Origin: a virus
Length of the DNA: 30,367 bases
Virus record (IMG/VR): IMGVR_UViG_3300044991_000896
Location: 1-30,367 of that record
Strand: one strand, 5' to 3'
Positions within the stretch are counted from its first letter, which is position 1. Each line of letters begins with the position of its first letter. Shown piece after piece: positions 6,287 to 13,141 of the stretch. The position numbers and the translations under genes were made by a program. Below the pieces are notes generated by a model, which saw only the letters and a list, made by a program, of their open reading frames with translations, did not search any database and was not told where the DNA came from.

Positions 6287-7084
6287 ATGGCTTACGTTAC
6301 TTACGATAAAATCAGAGCGTATTTTACTAACGCTGATAGCGCCACTGACAACATCTTATACGCAACTAGTTTAAGCGCATCAAATACAACTAGTTTAAAA
6401 AGAGTTAGAAGAATTGGTCAGCAAATGGACTACTATATCCAGACTGGCCCAAAAAGCTCAAGCATTTCCGCGAATGTCCTTTTGGTTTCTGGAGAAATCA
6501 ACAAAATCATCAATTTAACTGGAGATTCGGTTACTGGTTCGCTGATTAAAGTTCCAGATTACCAATTTAACAAGTGTTATTTGAAAAGTTTCTCCGCATC
6601 ATTTGAGCCGTGGAAAGTTGCATCTGCGGCGCTGCAATTTGACTCTTACGGACTAGCAACTGGCTCTGGAATCTACGTTCATTCGGAGCAGCAAGCCACT
6701 ACTGGCAGCGGCATTACTTTATTATCGCCTTTAAGAGCAACAACAGTTCAATTCACTGCTCCAAATTTTTCCGCTACTCCAATTTCACAATATGAAAATA
6801 TTTCTTTCGATATTCAAGTCGATAGAGTTCCAAATTTTGTTATTGGCTCGGAATATCCTGAAAAAGTTAGCGTTTCTAAAATTACAAAGTCCTTGCAAGT
6901 AAACGGACTGAGTAATGCGGATTGGCTATCTGATTATCAACCAAATACGACAGTAACCTGCACCATCACGATGTCAGATGCTACTGTTTTTTCGGTAGCT
7001 GGCGTTTTATCTAATCAAACCCTCTCTGTTGATTCTAACGGAGTCGCTAAAGGAGGATTGCAGATTATTGAAGAGATGGTTTAA
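6287..7084 (+). CDS. probable virion structural protein, tail-tube-like, 265 aa
   Basis: The protein is rich in Ser, Thr, Asn and beta-strand patterns, with no cysteine pairs or enzyme motifs. Two halves resemble each other loosely: residues about 44-118 (QMDYYIQTGP...CYLKSFSASFEPWKVASAALQF) and about 155-200 (SQYENISFDIQVDRVPNFVIG). This organisation recalls tail-tube and related virion proteins built on one or two beta-sandwich/tube domains. The support is sequence style and location in the virion-gene strand only. It starts 4 nt after the preceding stop without a clear ribosome site. It is separated from the fibre genes by about 12 kb, and no tape-measure, sheath or baseplate gene is nearby, so the assignment is tentative. 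Confidence 0.45.
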   Translation: MAYVTYDKIRAYFTNADSATDNILYATSLSASNTTSLKRVRRIGQQMDYYIQTGPKSSSISANVLLVSGEINKIINLTGDSVTGSLIKVPDYQFNKCYLKSFSASFEPWKVASAALQFDSYGLATGSGIYVHSEQQATTGSGITLLSPLRATTVQFTAPNFSATPISQYENISFDIQVDRVPNFVIGSEYPEKVSVSKITKSLQVNGLSNADWLSDYQPNTTVTCTITMSDATVFSVAGVLSNQTLSVDSNGVAKGGLQIIEEMV

Positions 7085-7090
7085 CACTTT

Positions 7091-7870
7091 ATGGCAAAAA
7101 AAGCCCCTAAGAATAAGAAAACCAAACCTGCGGGAATCACAATTCCGCAACTAAAACAAGAAATCAAATTTAAAGAAAGAAAATTTAAGTTTTCAGATAA
7201 GCAACAAGACTTATTAAAAATACTTTTAAACGAGCAGACCAAAATCTCTTTCATCGCTGGACCAGCGGGAACATCAAAGACATTTATGGCTGTTTACGCA
7301 GCGTTAAACCTCATTAGTAACAATGACAAAGAAATTATTTACATTAGAACAATCGCAGAGAGTGGAGAAAAGTCTCTAGGCGCACTGCCCGGAACAGTTG
7401 GCGACAAATTCGCACCTTACCTGATTCCTCTTGAGGATAAAGTTCACGAAATTATCGAAGCTACTGATGCTCACCGTCTTAAAGACGACGGAAGACTTAC
7501 CGCAGTACCAGTAAACTTCTTAAGAGGCAGTACATTCACTGATAAAATCATCATTGCTGATGAAGTGCAAAACTTTACAGCTAAAGAGATTACAACTCTG
7601 ATTACTAGAATCGGAGAAGGCACAAAAATCTTTTTATGCGGAGATTTTATGCAATCGGATATTAAAGTTAAGAATGGATTCCTTGATTTTTTTGAGCTTT
7701 TCACTGGAGAAGACTGCGTTCAAAAAGGAATTTATACTTTTGAGTTCTCTGAAGAAGATATTAAAAGAAGCGAAATCTTAAAATTCGTTGTAAAGAAGAT
7801 TAACAACATTAATCTCCGTTATAGAATAAAAGATGAGCAGCGCAACGTCAAAAACGTCTCAGTTGAATAG
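7091..7870 (+). CDS. phoH: PhoH-like ATPase, 259 aa
   Basis: Walker A is GPAGTSKT (residues 57-64) and Walker B is IIIADE (153-158), with the PhoH signatures RTIAESGEKSLGALPG (86-101), FLRGSTF (143-149) and LCGDFMQSDI (172-181). PhoH-family P-loop NTPases are very common in phages of aquatic bacteria and are predicted to act on RNA or in phosphate-stress metabolism, though the phage role is unsettled. The N-terminal 15 residues are Lys-rich and probably flexible. The length is normal. The 3' end overlaps the next gene by 38 nt. Confidence 0.9.
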   Translation: MAKKAPKNKKTKPAGITIPQLKQEIKFKERKFKFSDKQQDLLKILLNEQTKISFIAGPAGTSKTFMAVYAALNLISNNDKEIIYIRTIAESGEKSLGALPGTVGDKFAPYLIPLEDKVHEIIEATDAHRLKDDGRLTAVPVNFLRGSTFTDKIIIADEVQNFTAKEITTLITRIGEGTKIFLCGDFMQSDIKVKNGFLDFFELFTGEDCVQKGIYTFEFSEEDIKRSEILKFVVKKINNINLRYRIKDEQRNVKNVSVE

Positions 7871-8174
7871 TTGGGCAAATATTATTAAGGTATTTGGCGG
7901 AATTTTGATCGCCTGTACATTGTATTACCTAAATACAACGTATGTAAAGAAGGATGATTTTAATCCTGTTGCTTTAGAGATGAAGGTTCAGGCAGAGCAA
8001 ATGTCTTACGTTAATACAGAAGTAAAAAATATTTCTCGACGCCTTTCAAAGATAGTAGATGATGAAGGAAAGCCAGTTAATACGGACAAAATGGTTGAAA
8101 TACAGAAAGATATAACTAAGATATTAGTAAAGCTGGAAAATCTTAACGATAAGGTTGACCGCATATCTAAATAA
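7833..8174 (+). CDS. single-pass membrane protein with coiled coil, 113 aa
   Basis: Residues about 16-34 are a hydrophobic helix (ANIIKVFGGILIACTLYYL). Residues about 48-113 are heptad-like (VNTEVKNISRRLSKIVDDE, then ITKILVKLENLNDKVDRI) and should form a coiled coil outside or inside the membrane. The topology (N-terminal anchor plus coiled coil) resembles inner-membrane spanin-like or tail-associated anchors, but there is no lysis cassette next to it. The start overlaps PhoH by 38 nt; no later Met would keep the membrane helix, so the overlap is probably real. Confidence 0.6.
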   Translation: MSSATSKTSQLNSWANIIKVFGGILIACTLYYLNTTYVKKDDFNPVALEMKVQAEQMSYVNTEVKNISRRLSKIVDDEGKPVNTDKMVEIQKDITKILVKLENLNDKVDRISK

Positions 8175-8179
8175 TAACT

Positions 8180-8557
8180 ATGGCTATCACTTTCTGTTCA
8201 TCGTGCGGTGCAAAACATGAGTATGTTGGATTTGCACCAAACTTTTGCTCAAAATGCGGCAACTCTTTTGGCTCGAAAGCTGTTCAACAGTCAACGGCAA
8301 AAGTCCAGCAGAAACCAACTGCTATTCGCAGTTCGCAAGTAGAAGACGATGACGAAGATTCTTCGGACATTGAGGAGCTTCCACACATAGAGTCGTTAGA
8401 CGTTGAAATCGAAATGGATGGAGGGTTTAAATCCTTCAACCTAGAAGATTTACAACGGAATCCCATGCAAGCGCAAGCTAAGAAATTCAAAGCAAAGCGC
8501 TCTGATGGTATTGATGGCCTATCTCCTGAAAAATATGGAAGCTCAAAATCTGGGTAA
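8180..8557 (+). CDS. zinc-ribbon protein with acidic linker, 125 aa
   Basis: The N-terminus carries a zinc ribbon: C6-x2-C9 and C23-x2-C26, in the zinc-ribbon-like context FCSSCGAKHEY...NFCSKCGNSFG. A Gln/Ser-rich linker follows, then a very acidic stretch (EDDDEDSSDIEELPHIESLD, about 56-75), and a basic C-terminus. Such proteins usually bind a nucleic acid or another protein. Its position directly before the sigma-like gene, which it overlaps, raises the possibility that it works with transcription, but that is inference. Confidence 0.65.
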   Translation: MAITFCSSCGAKHEYVGFAPNFCSKCGNSFGSKAVQQSTAKVQQKPTAIRSSQVEDDDEDSSDIEELPHIESLDVEIEMDGGFKSFNLEDLQRNPMQAQAKKFKAKRSDGIDGLSPEKYGSSKSG

Positions 8558-9242
8558 AATAACTTACGACGATAAGAAAGATGTAATAGACAAAATCATT
8601 GAGAAGCACAGATATATCTGGCAGCTCAAAGCTATTTGTTGGATGGATTACGAAGATGTCGCGCAGATTGTGAGATTTCACATCTCAAAGAAGTGGCATA
8701 TGTGGAAACAAGATCGCCCACTTGAACCTTGGATAGCTAGAATCACTTCTAATCAGATTAAGAACTTACTTCGTAACAACTATTCTAATTATACTCGCCC
8801 ATGTTTAGGTTGCAAGTTTAATCAAGGTAACGAACCACCAGCTTGCTCGATCACACCAAGCGGAAGACAATGCTCTGAATGTCCGCTATACAGGAAATGG
8901 GAAAAAACAAAGAAGAGTGCATATGATGTTAAGCTATGTGTATCTATCGAAGGTCATATAGATGCTGTTCATTCGATGCGCGATCAGAATTTCGACATTT
9001 TATCTAGTGCCGCTCGCCTTCACGAAGAAATGCGCTTATACTTAGCTCCTAAGCAGTATAGAGTTTATACAAGACTCTTTGTTGATGGAGTAGATGAAGA
9101 AAAAGTAGCTGCCGAAATGGGTTACAAGACAAATGAAAAAGGTAAAAAGGCTGGATACAAACAAATCAAAAATCTTAAGAAGCTATTTAGGCAAGTAGCT
9201 CTAAAAATTTTACAATCGGAGGATATTTTAAGTGGAAGCTAA
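8535..9242 (+). CDS. phage RNA polymerase sigma-like factor with Cys-rich insertion, 235 aa
   Basis: Numbered from the ATG at 8535, residues about 25-82 resemble sigma-70 region 2 (MDYEDVAQIVRFHISKKW, then PWIARITSNQIKNLLRNN). Residues about 170-225 resemble region 4, with a helix-turn-helix (EEKVAAEMGYKTN, then GYKQIKNLKKLFRQVALKIL). Between them lies C90-x2-C93, C104 and C113-x2-C116, probably a zinc-binding insertion. The likely role is to redirect host RNA polymerase to phage promoters, as other phage sigma factors do; the recurring GTGTAAA motif is a candidate target. An alternative in-frame ATG at 8505 would add 10 residues and lengthen the overlap with the zinc-ribbon gene; neither start has a good ribosome site. 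Confidence 0.7.
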   Translation: MEAQNLGKITYDDKKDVIDKIIEKHRYIWQLKAICWMDYEDVAQIVRFHISKKWHMWKQDRPLEPWIARITSNQIKNLLRNNYSNYTRPCLGCKFNQGNEPPACSITPSGRQCSECPLYRKWEKTKKSAYDVKLCVSIEGHIDAVHSMRDQNFDILSSAARLHEEMRLYLAPKQYRVYTRLFVDGVDEEKVAAEMGYKTNEKGKKAGYKQIKNLKKLFRQVALKILQSEDILSGS

Positions 9243-10308
9243 AGAAGAAACAACAGACATCTCTTTTACAAATGAAGAGGCAACACAAATTAGAGACTTA
9301 GCTAAACAATTTCCTGATTTAAATACTATCACGCGTAAATTCTTTGCTAATGAGAAGCTTGATGGGCGATCTAAGCAAGGAATTGCTATTAGGTCGTTCT
9401 TAGCAAGTAATAAAATCAATTATAAAACATCTAAGTACGAAAAGGCAGCGGACATTGAGTTCACAGAGTCTCAAAAAGAGTTTATCATTGACCAAACAGC
9501 TATTGGATTGTCCGCCGTAAGAATTGCGGAGCTTATTTTTCCTGATCGCAGAATCGTTAACCTTGGAGTCGAGCAAAGAGCTGTGGCAAACTTCGTTAGA
9601 ACGGCAAATGTAGAAGGTCAACCTGAATCCGAAACTGCTGTTGGTTTAAAATACTTAGTTCCGCGTTCTGTTGAGCGTGTTATTAACAAAATCAATCAAG
9701 CTACTGGCGAAAAGATCAATAAAGAAAAATTAAACCGCCAACATAAATTCTGTATTGAGAAGCTCACTATCAATTTAGCTAACTCGCGGTTTCAAAAGAT
9801 CATCAACTGCTATACATCGCAAGAAGATCGTAATATCTTTGAAGAAGAGTTCATTAGAATGACTTGGGACAAGCCTGACCTTACTGCTGATGAAGTTAAT
9901 TTGTACATGAACGTGTGCAAAGAAATTATCAACTTAGAAACAACTTCAAGACACTTGGATAAGCTCAATAAAATGTTTGAAGATACTCAAGAGCAGAATG
10001 AAATGAGTATTCGTCTTGCCGAAATCATCAAAGCTAAGAGTGGTGAGTACCATCAGTGTGAAGGTCGCGTCGAAAGTCTTATTAAAAAGCTTCAAGGCGA
10101 TAGATCAGGACGTATCAATGCTAGACAAAAGGAAAATGCTTCTATCTTGGCTATCGTTCAGCTATTTCAAGACGAAGAAGAGCGCGCTAACATGATCAAG
10201 ATCGCCGAAATGCAAAAGACTCTTGTTAGAGAAGAAGCTGGCAAGCTTGAAAGCATGGTGGAGTGGAAAGCTCGTATCTTGGGCATATCATTAGATGATG
10301 CCGTTTAA
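9232..10308 (+). CDS. hypothetical DNA-binding-type protein before the packaging genes, 358 aa (GTG start)
   Basis: It starts with GTG at 9232, set by a strong ribosome site CGGAGGA (about 9217-9223), and overlaps the sigma-like gene by 11 nt. The protein is almost wholly alpha-helical and charged. Residues about 75-105 (FTESQKEFIIDQTAIGLSAV, then RIAELIFPDR) look like a helix-turn-helix, and the C-terminal 150 residues are coiled-coil-like (RLAEIIKAKSGEYHQ, then MIKIAEMQKTLVREEAGKLE). Its place two genes upstream of TerL is where small terminase subunits often sit, but the length (358 aa) is above the usual 100-200 aa and no TerS signature is certain. Confidence 0.5.
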   Translation: MEAKEETTDISFTNEEATQIRDLAKQFPDLNTITRKFFANEKLDGRSKQGIAIRSFLASNKINYKTSKYEKAADIEFTESQKEFIIDQTAIGLSAVRIAELIFPDRRIVNLGVEQRAVANFVRTANVEGQPESETAVGLKYLVPRSVERVINKINQATGEKINKEKLNRQHKFCIEKLTINLANSRFQKIINCYTSQEDRNIFEEEFIRMTWDKPDLTADEVNLYMNVCKEIINLETTSRHLDKLNKMFEDTQEQNEMSIRLAEIIKAKSGEYHQCEGRVESLIKKLQGDRSGRINARQKENASILAIVQLFQDEEERANMIKIAEMQKTLVREEAGKLESMVEWKARILGISLDDAV

Positions 10309-11269
10309 GTGCAAAGAATGTAATCAAGATTTTCCAAGCGAAAGAAGTCTTCATACTCATTTGAAGAAGCATAAGATGTCGCTTGGAGACTACTACTGTG
10401 CCCATTACCCGAAGAAAAACCTCTTAACTGGTACAAAGTTAAGCTTCAAGGATAAAGAGTCTTATTTTGAAAAGGATTTCGAGAACAGAGAGCAGTTATT
10501 AAAGTGGTGCAACTTTGAAAAAGCAGAAGTTGTTAAACCGTACATAAAACAACTGCTTGAAAGACGAGTAACTAATAAAGAATTAGTTGTTGCGCCTAGT
10601 CATATCGAAATTGAAACAAGCGAACTGCCAAGTATCAACTGTTTCAAGAAGCATTACGGTTCTTACTCGGCGGTTTGTTCTGAGATTGGCATAAAGCCAA
10701 TGTTCACAAAGAATATCCACAAAGATTTTCACTCTGACTACTCTAACGTTAATATTTTCATTGATACAAGAGAACAGCAACCATTGGAGTTTAAGAATCA
10801 AAGAGAAGTTAAGCTAGATTTTGGAGACTATACTGCTGGTGGTCAAAATTACTCTAAAACATTCGTTGATAGAAAATCAGAAAGCGATTTTAAGAGCACT
10901 TTAGTTGGAGAGAACTTCGACAGATTTAAAAGAGAGATCGAAAGATGCAAATCTATGGATTGTTTCTTGTTTGTTGTCGTGGAATCTAGTTTTGATCAGA
11001 TCAAAAACAATAATGACTTCACCTCACATAAATCTAATTTAAAATTCGTATATCACAATATGCGTTTGCTGCAACAAGAGTTCCACAAGAACTGTCAATT
11101 CGTTTTTTCTGGTAGCAGAAAAAATAGCGTAGTTTTAATACCTAAACTTCTTGTTTGTGGCCCAAAACTTTGGGAAACAGACATTCAATACTTCATAGAA
11201 AAGGATCAATCATGGCTTGGATCGTTGGCGACCAAAAAAGAAAAAGCGTTTACAACAGTAACAAAGTAA
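10295..11269 (+). CDS. C2H2 zinc finger-ERCC4-type nuclease fusion, 324 aa
   Basis: Residues 6-26 form a canonical C2H2 finger (C6-x2-C9-x12-H22-x3-H26). Residues about 153-235 match the ERCC4/XPF-Mus81 nuclease domain: IDTRE (156-160), DFGDYT (175-180), a VDRK variant of the ERK motif (191-194) and Asp198, then FDRFKREIERC and VVVESS. These nucleases cut branched or flap DNA, often next to a junction. It sits between the HTH-like protein and TerL, overlapping both (14 nt and 58 nt), so a role in resolving branched replicating DNA before packaging is attractive, though inferred. The middle region (about 50-150) resembles no family I recognise. Confidence 0.75.
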   Translation: MMPFKCKECNQDFPSERSLHTHLKKHKMSLGDYYCAHYPKKNLLTGTKLSFKDKESYFEKDFENREQLLKWCNFEKAEVVKPYIKQLLERRVTNKELVVAPSHIEIETSELPSINCFKKHYGSYSAVCSEIGIKPMFTKNIHKDFHSDYSNVNIFIDTREQQPLEFKNQREVKLDFGDYTAGGQNYSKTFVDRKSESDFKSTLVGENFDRFKREIERCKSMDCFLFVVVESSFDQIKNNNDFTSHKSNLKFVYHNMRLLQQEFHKNCQFVFSGSRKNSVVLIPKLLVCGPKLWETDIQYFIEKDQSWLGSLATKKEKAFTTVTK

Positions 11270-13083
11270 ACGAAGAGATTTTAAAGAAAGAAGGCTATCT
11301 AGAAGAGCGCGAAGCTAAGATTCTTCTATATAAATTTCTACGCAGCAACATTTCATTCTCTTCTGAGATTATTTGCGGCGTAAAACCGTTTCCATTTCAG
11401 CATCTCGCAATTAAAACGATGTTTGAAACAGACTATTCCATGATGGTGTGGAGTCGTGGTCTTTCTAAGAGCTTTACTTGCGCTGTATTCGCAGCGTTGG
11501 ACGCTATTTTGAATCAAGGTGTTCACATTGGTATCGTAAGTAAAACATTTCGTCAAGCAAAGATGATTTTCCGCAAAATTGAAGAAATCGCGGACAAGCC
11601 AAATGCTATTTTCTTAAAGCAAGCTATCACAAAAGTATCTAAGAGTTCTGATGAATGGACAATGGAGTTTGGTCGCAGTAAAATTACCTGCTTACCACTT
11701 GGTGACGGTGAAAAGCTTCGTGGTTTTCGCTTTCACCGTATGATGATCGACGAATTCTTGTTGATGCCAGAAAGAATCTTCAACGAAGTTATTATTCCGT
11801 TCCTTTCTGTAGTGCAGAACCCAACAGAGAGAAAAGAAGTATATGACTTAGAGACTCAGTTGATCGCTAGAGGAGATATGATTGAAGAAGAGCGTTTTAG
11901 ATGGCCGAATAATAAAATTATCGTGCTATCATCTGCTTCTTATCAGTTTGAATATATGTACAGGCTTTATAAGCAGTACGAATCACTCATTAAGTTCCCA
12001 GAAAAAGATGGAAAAGGTAATTCAACTAGAGCTATCCTGCATTTTTCTTATGATGTAGCTCCTCATGGTCTTTACGACGAGAGTTTGCTGACACAAGCTA
12101 AGTCAACTATGTCTGAGTCGCAGTTCCAAAGAGAATTCGGCTCTAGATTCATGGACGATTCTTCTGGTTACTTTAAATTGAGCAAGATGCACGAATGTAC
12201 AATCAAGCCGCTTGAAGGACAAGCGATTGAAGTGGCTGGACAGAAAGGTTCTGATTATATTTTAAGCTTCGATCCTTCGTGGGCCGAAAATGAATCGTCT
12301 GACGACTTTGCGATGAACCTTATTAAGCTTGATGTGGCTAACCGTAAAGGAATCATCGTTCATAATTACGCCGTATCAGGAACTAATCTTAAAAAGCATA
12401 TCGACTACTTAGCTTACTTGATGAATAATTTTAATATCGTTGGAATGTGCGGCGATTATAACGGTGGTGTGCAGTTTATTAATGCCGCAAACGAAAGCGA
12501 AGTATTTAAAAACGCTAAAATCGAAATTAAAATGTTTGAAGCTGATTTTGATTCGCCTGAAAAGTATCAAGATGAAATTCGTAGAGCAAGAAGAGCGTAT
12601 AATTTAAAAGATACTCGCATCTGTTACCTTAGAGTGCCAACAAGCTCTTGGATTCGCTACGCCAACGAGTTATTGCAATCTAACTTCGATCATAGAAAGA
12701 TGCTGTTCGCTGCCGAAGCTGTTGATAACGATTTCACAGCTCAAAAGAACAAAACTATTCCAATTAAAACGATTAAATTCTTCCGAGATCAAGAAGATAA
12801 TCAAACGAACGACGCAAAGATGGTCGATTTCGTTGACCATCAATCTGATTTGATTGAATTGGTTAAAGCGCAATGTTCTCTAATCATTCCAACAACAACA
12901 GCTAATGGACATCAGAGTTTCGACTTGCCACCAGAACTTAAAAGACAAAGTGGAGCAGAAAAAACCCGCAAAGACTCGTACTCTTGCTTAGTATTAGGCA
13001 ACTGGATGATGAAAATCTATTTTGATATGATGGATTGTCCAGAACAACAGGCGCAAACTTTTACTCCGTTCTTCGTGAGGTAA
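11212..13083 (+). CDS. terL: terminase large subunit, 623 aa
   Basis: The ATPase domain has a deviant Walker A (SRGLSKSF, residues 81-88, after MMVW), Walker B RMMIDE (176-181) and a coupling motif LSSAS (239-243). The nuclease domain has SFDPSW with Asp354, CGDYNG with Asp415 and VDFVDHQSD (538-546) for the third acidic residue, the pattern of RNase H-like terminase nucleases. It is the motor that pumps DNA into proheads through the portal, encoded next. The start at 11212 is chosen because AAGGAT (11201-11206) precedes it; a longer frame to 11155 has no such support. It overlaps the nuclease gene by 58 nt. Confidence 0.93.
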   Translation: MAWIVGDQKRKSVYNSNKVNEEILKKEGYLEEREAKILLYKFLRSNISFSSEIICGVKPFPFQHLAIKTMFETDYSMMVWSRGLSKSFTCAVFAALDAILNQGVHIGIVSKTFRQAKMIFRKIEEIADKPNAIFLKQAITKVSKSSDEWTMEFGRSKITCLPLGDGEKLRGFRFHRMMIDEFLLMPERIFNEVIIPFLSVVQNPTERKEVYDLETQLIARGDMIEEERFRWPNNKIIVLSSASYQFEYMYRLYKQYESLIKFPEKDGKGNSTRAILHFSYDVAPHGLYDESLLTQAKSTMSESQFQREFGSRFMDDSSGYFKLSKMHECTIKPLEGQAIEVAGQKGSDYILSFDPSWAENESSDDFAMNLIKLDVANRKGIIVHNYAVSGTNLKKHIDYLAYLMNNFNIVGMCGDYNGGVQFINAANESEVFKNAKIEIKMFEADFDSPEKYQDEIRRARRAYNLKDTRICYLRVPTSSWIRYANELLQSNFDHRKMLFAAEAVDNDFTAQKNKTIPIKTIKFFRDQEDNQTNDAKMVDFVDHQSDLIELVKAQCSLIIPTTTANGHQSFDLPPELKRQSGAEKTRKDSYSCLVLGNWMMKIYFDMMDCPEQQAQTFTPFFVR

Positions 13084-13084
13084 A

Positions 13085-13123
13085 ATGAAAGTCATAAAAG
13101 TACTTTTGATACTTTTAGTGTAA
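13085..13123 (+). other. 12-codon hydrophobic mini-frame in the terL-portal gap
   Basis: ATG at 13085 begins one base after the TerL stop and encodes MKVIKVLLILLV before TAA at 13121. It overlaps the repeat and promoter-like sequences in this gap. It could be a leader peptide, a remnant of a lost gene or chance; there is no independent evidence of translation. Confidence 0.15.
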
Positions 13124-13138
13124 CTTTTACTATATAAT
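13096..13138 (+). promoter_or_regulatory. putative promoter/operator for the portal and capsid genes
   Basis: The terL-portal gap contains a perfect 12-bp palindrome AAAAGTACTTTT (13096-13107), three ACTTTT copies (13102, 13111, 13124), a GTGTAAC variant of the recurring motif (13118-13124) and TATAAT (13133-13138). TATAAT ends only 3 nt before the ATG at 13142, so if it is a -10 box the portal would be leaderless or nearly so. GTGTAA lies 17 nt before the ATG. The density of elements suggests regulation here. Confidence 0.4.
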
Positions 13139-13141
13139 CAT

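Noticed and set aside
7833-8174. Spanin or holin call for the membrane/coiled-coil protein
   Set aside because: Topology would allow it, but there is no endolysin, holin or outer-membrane partner next to it.
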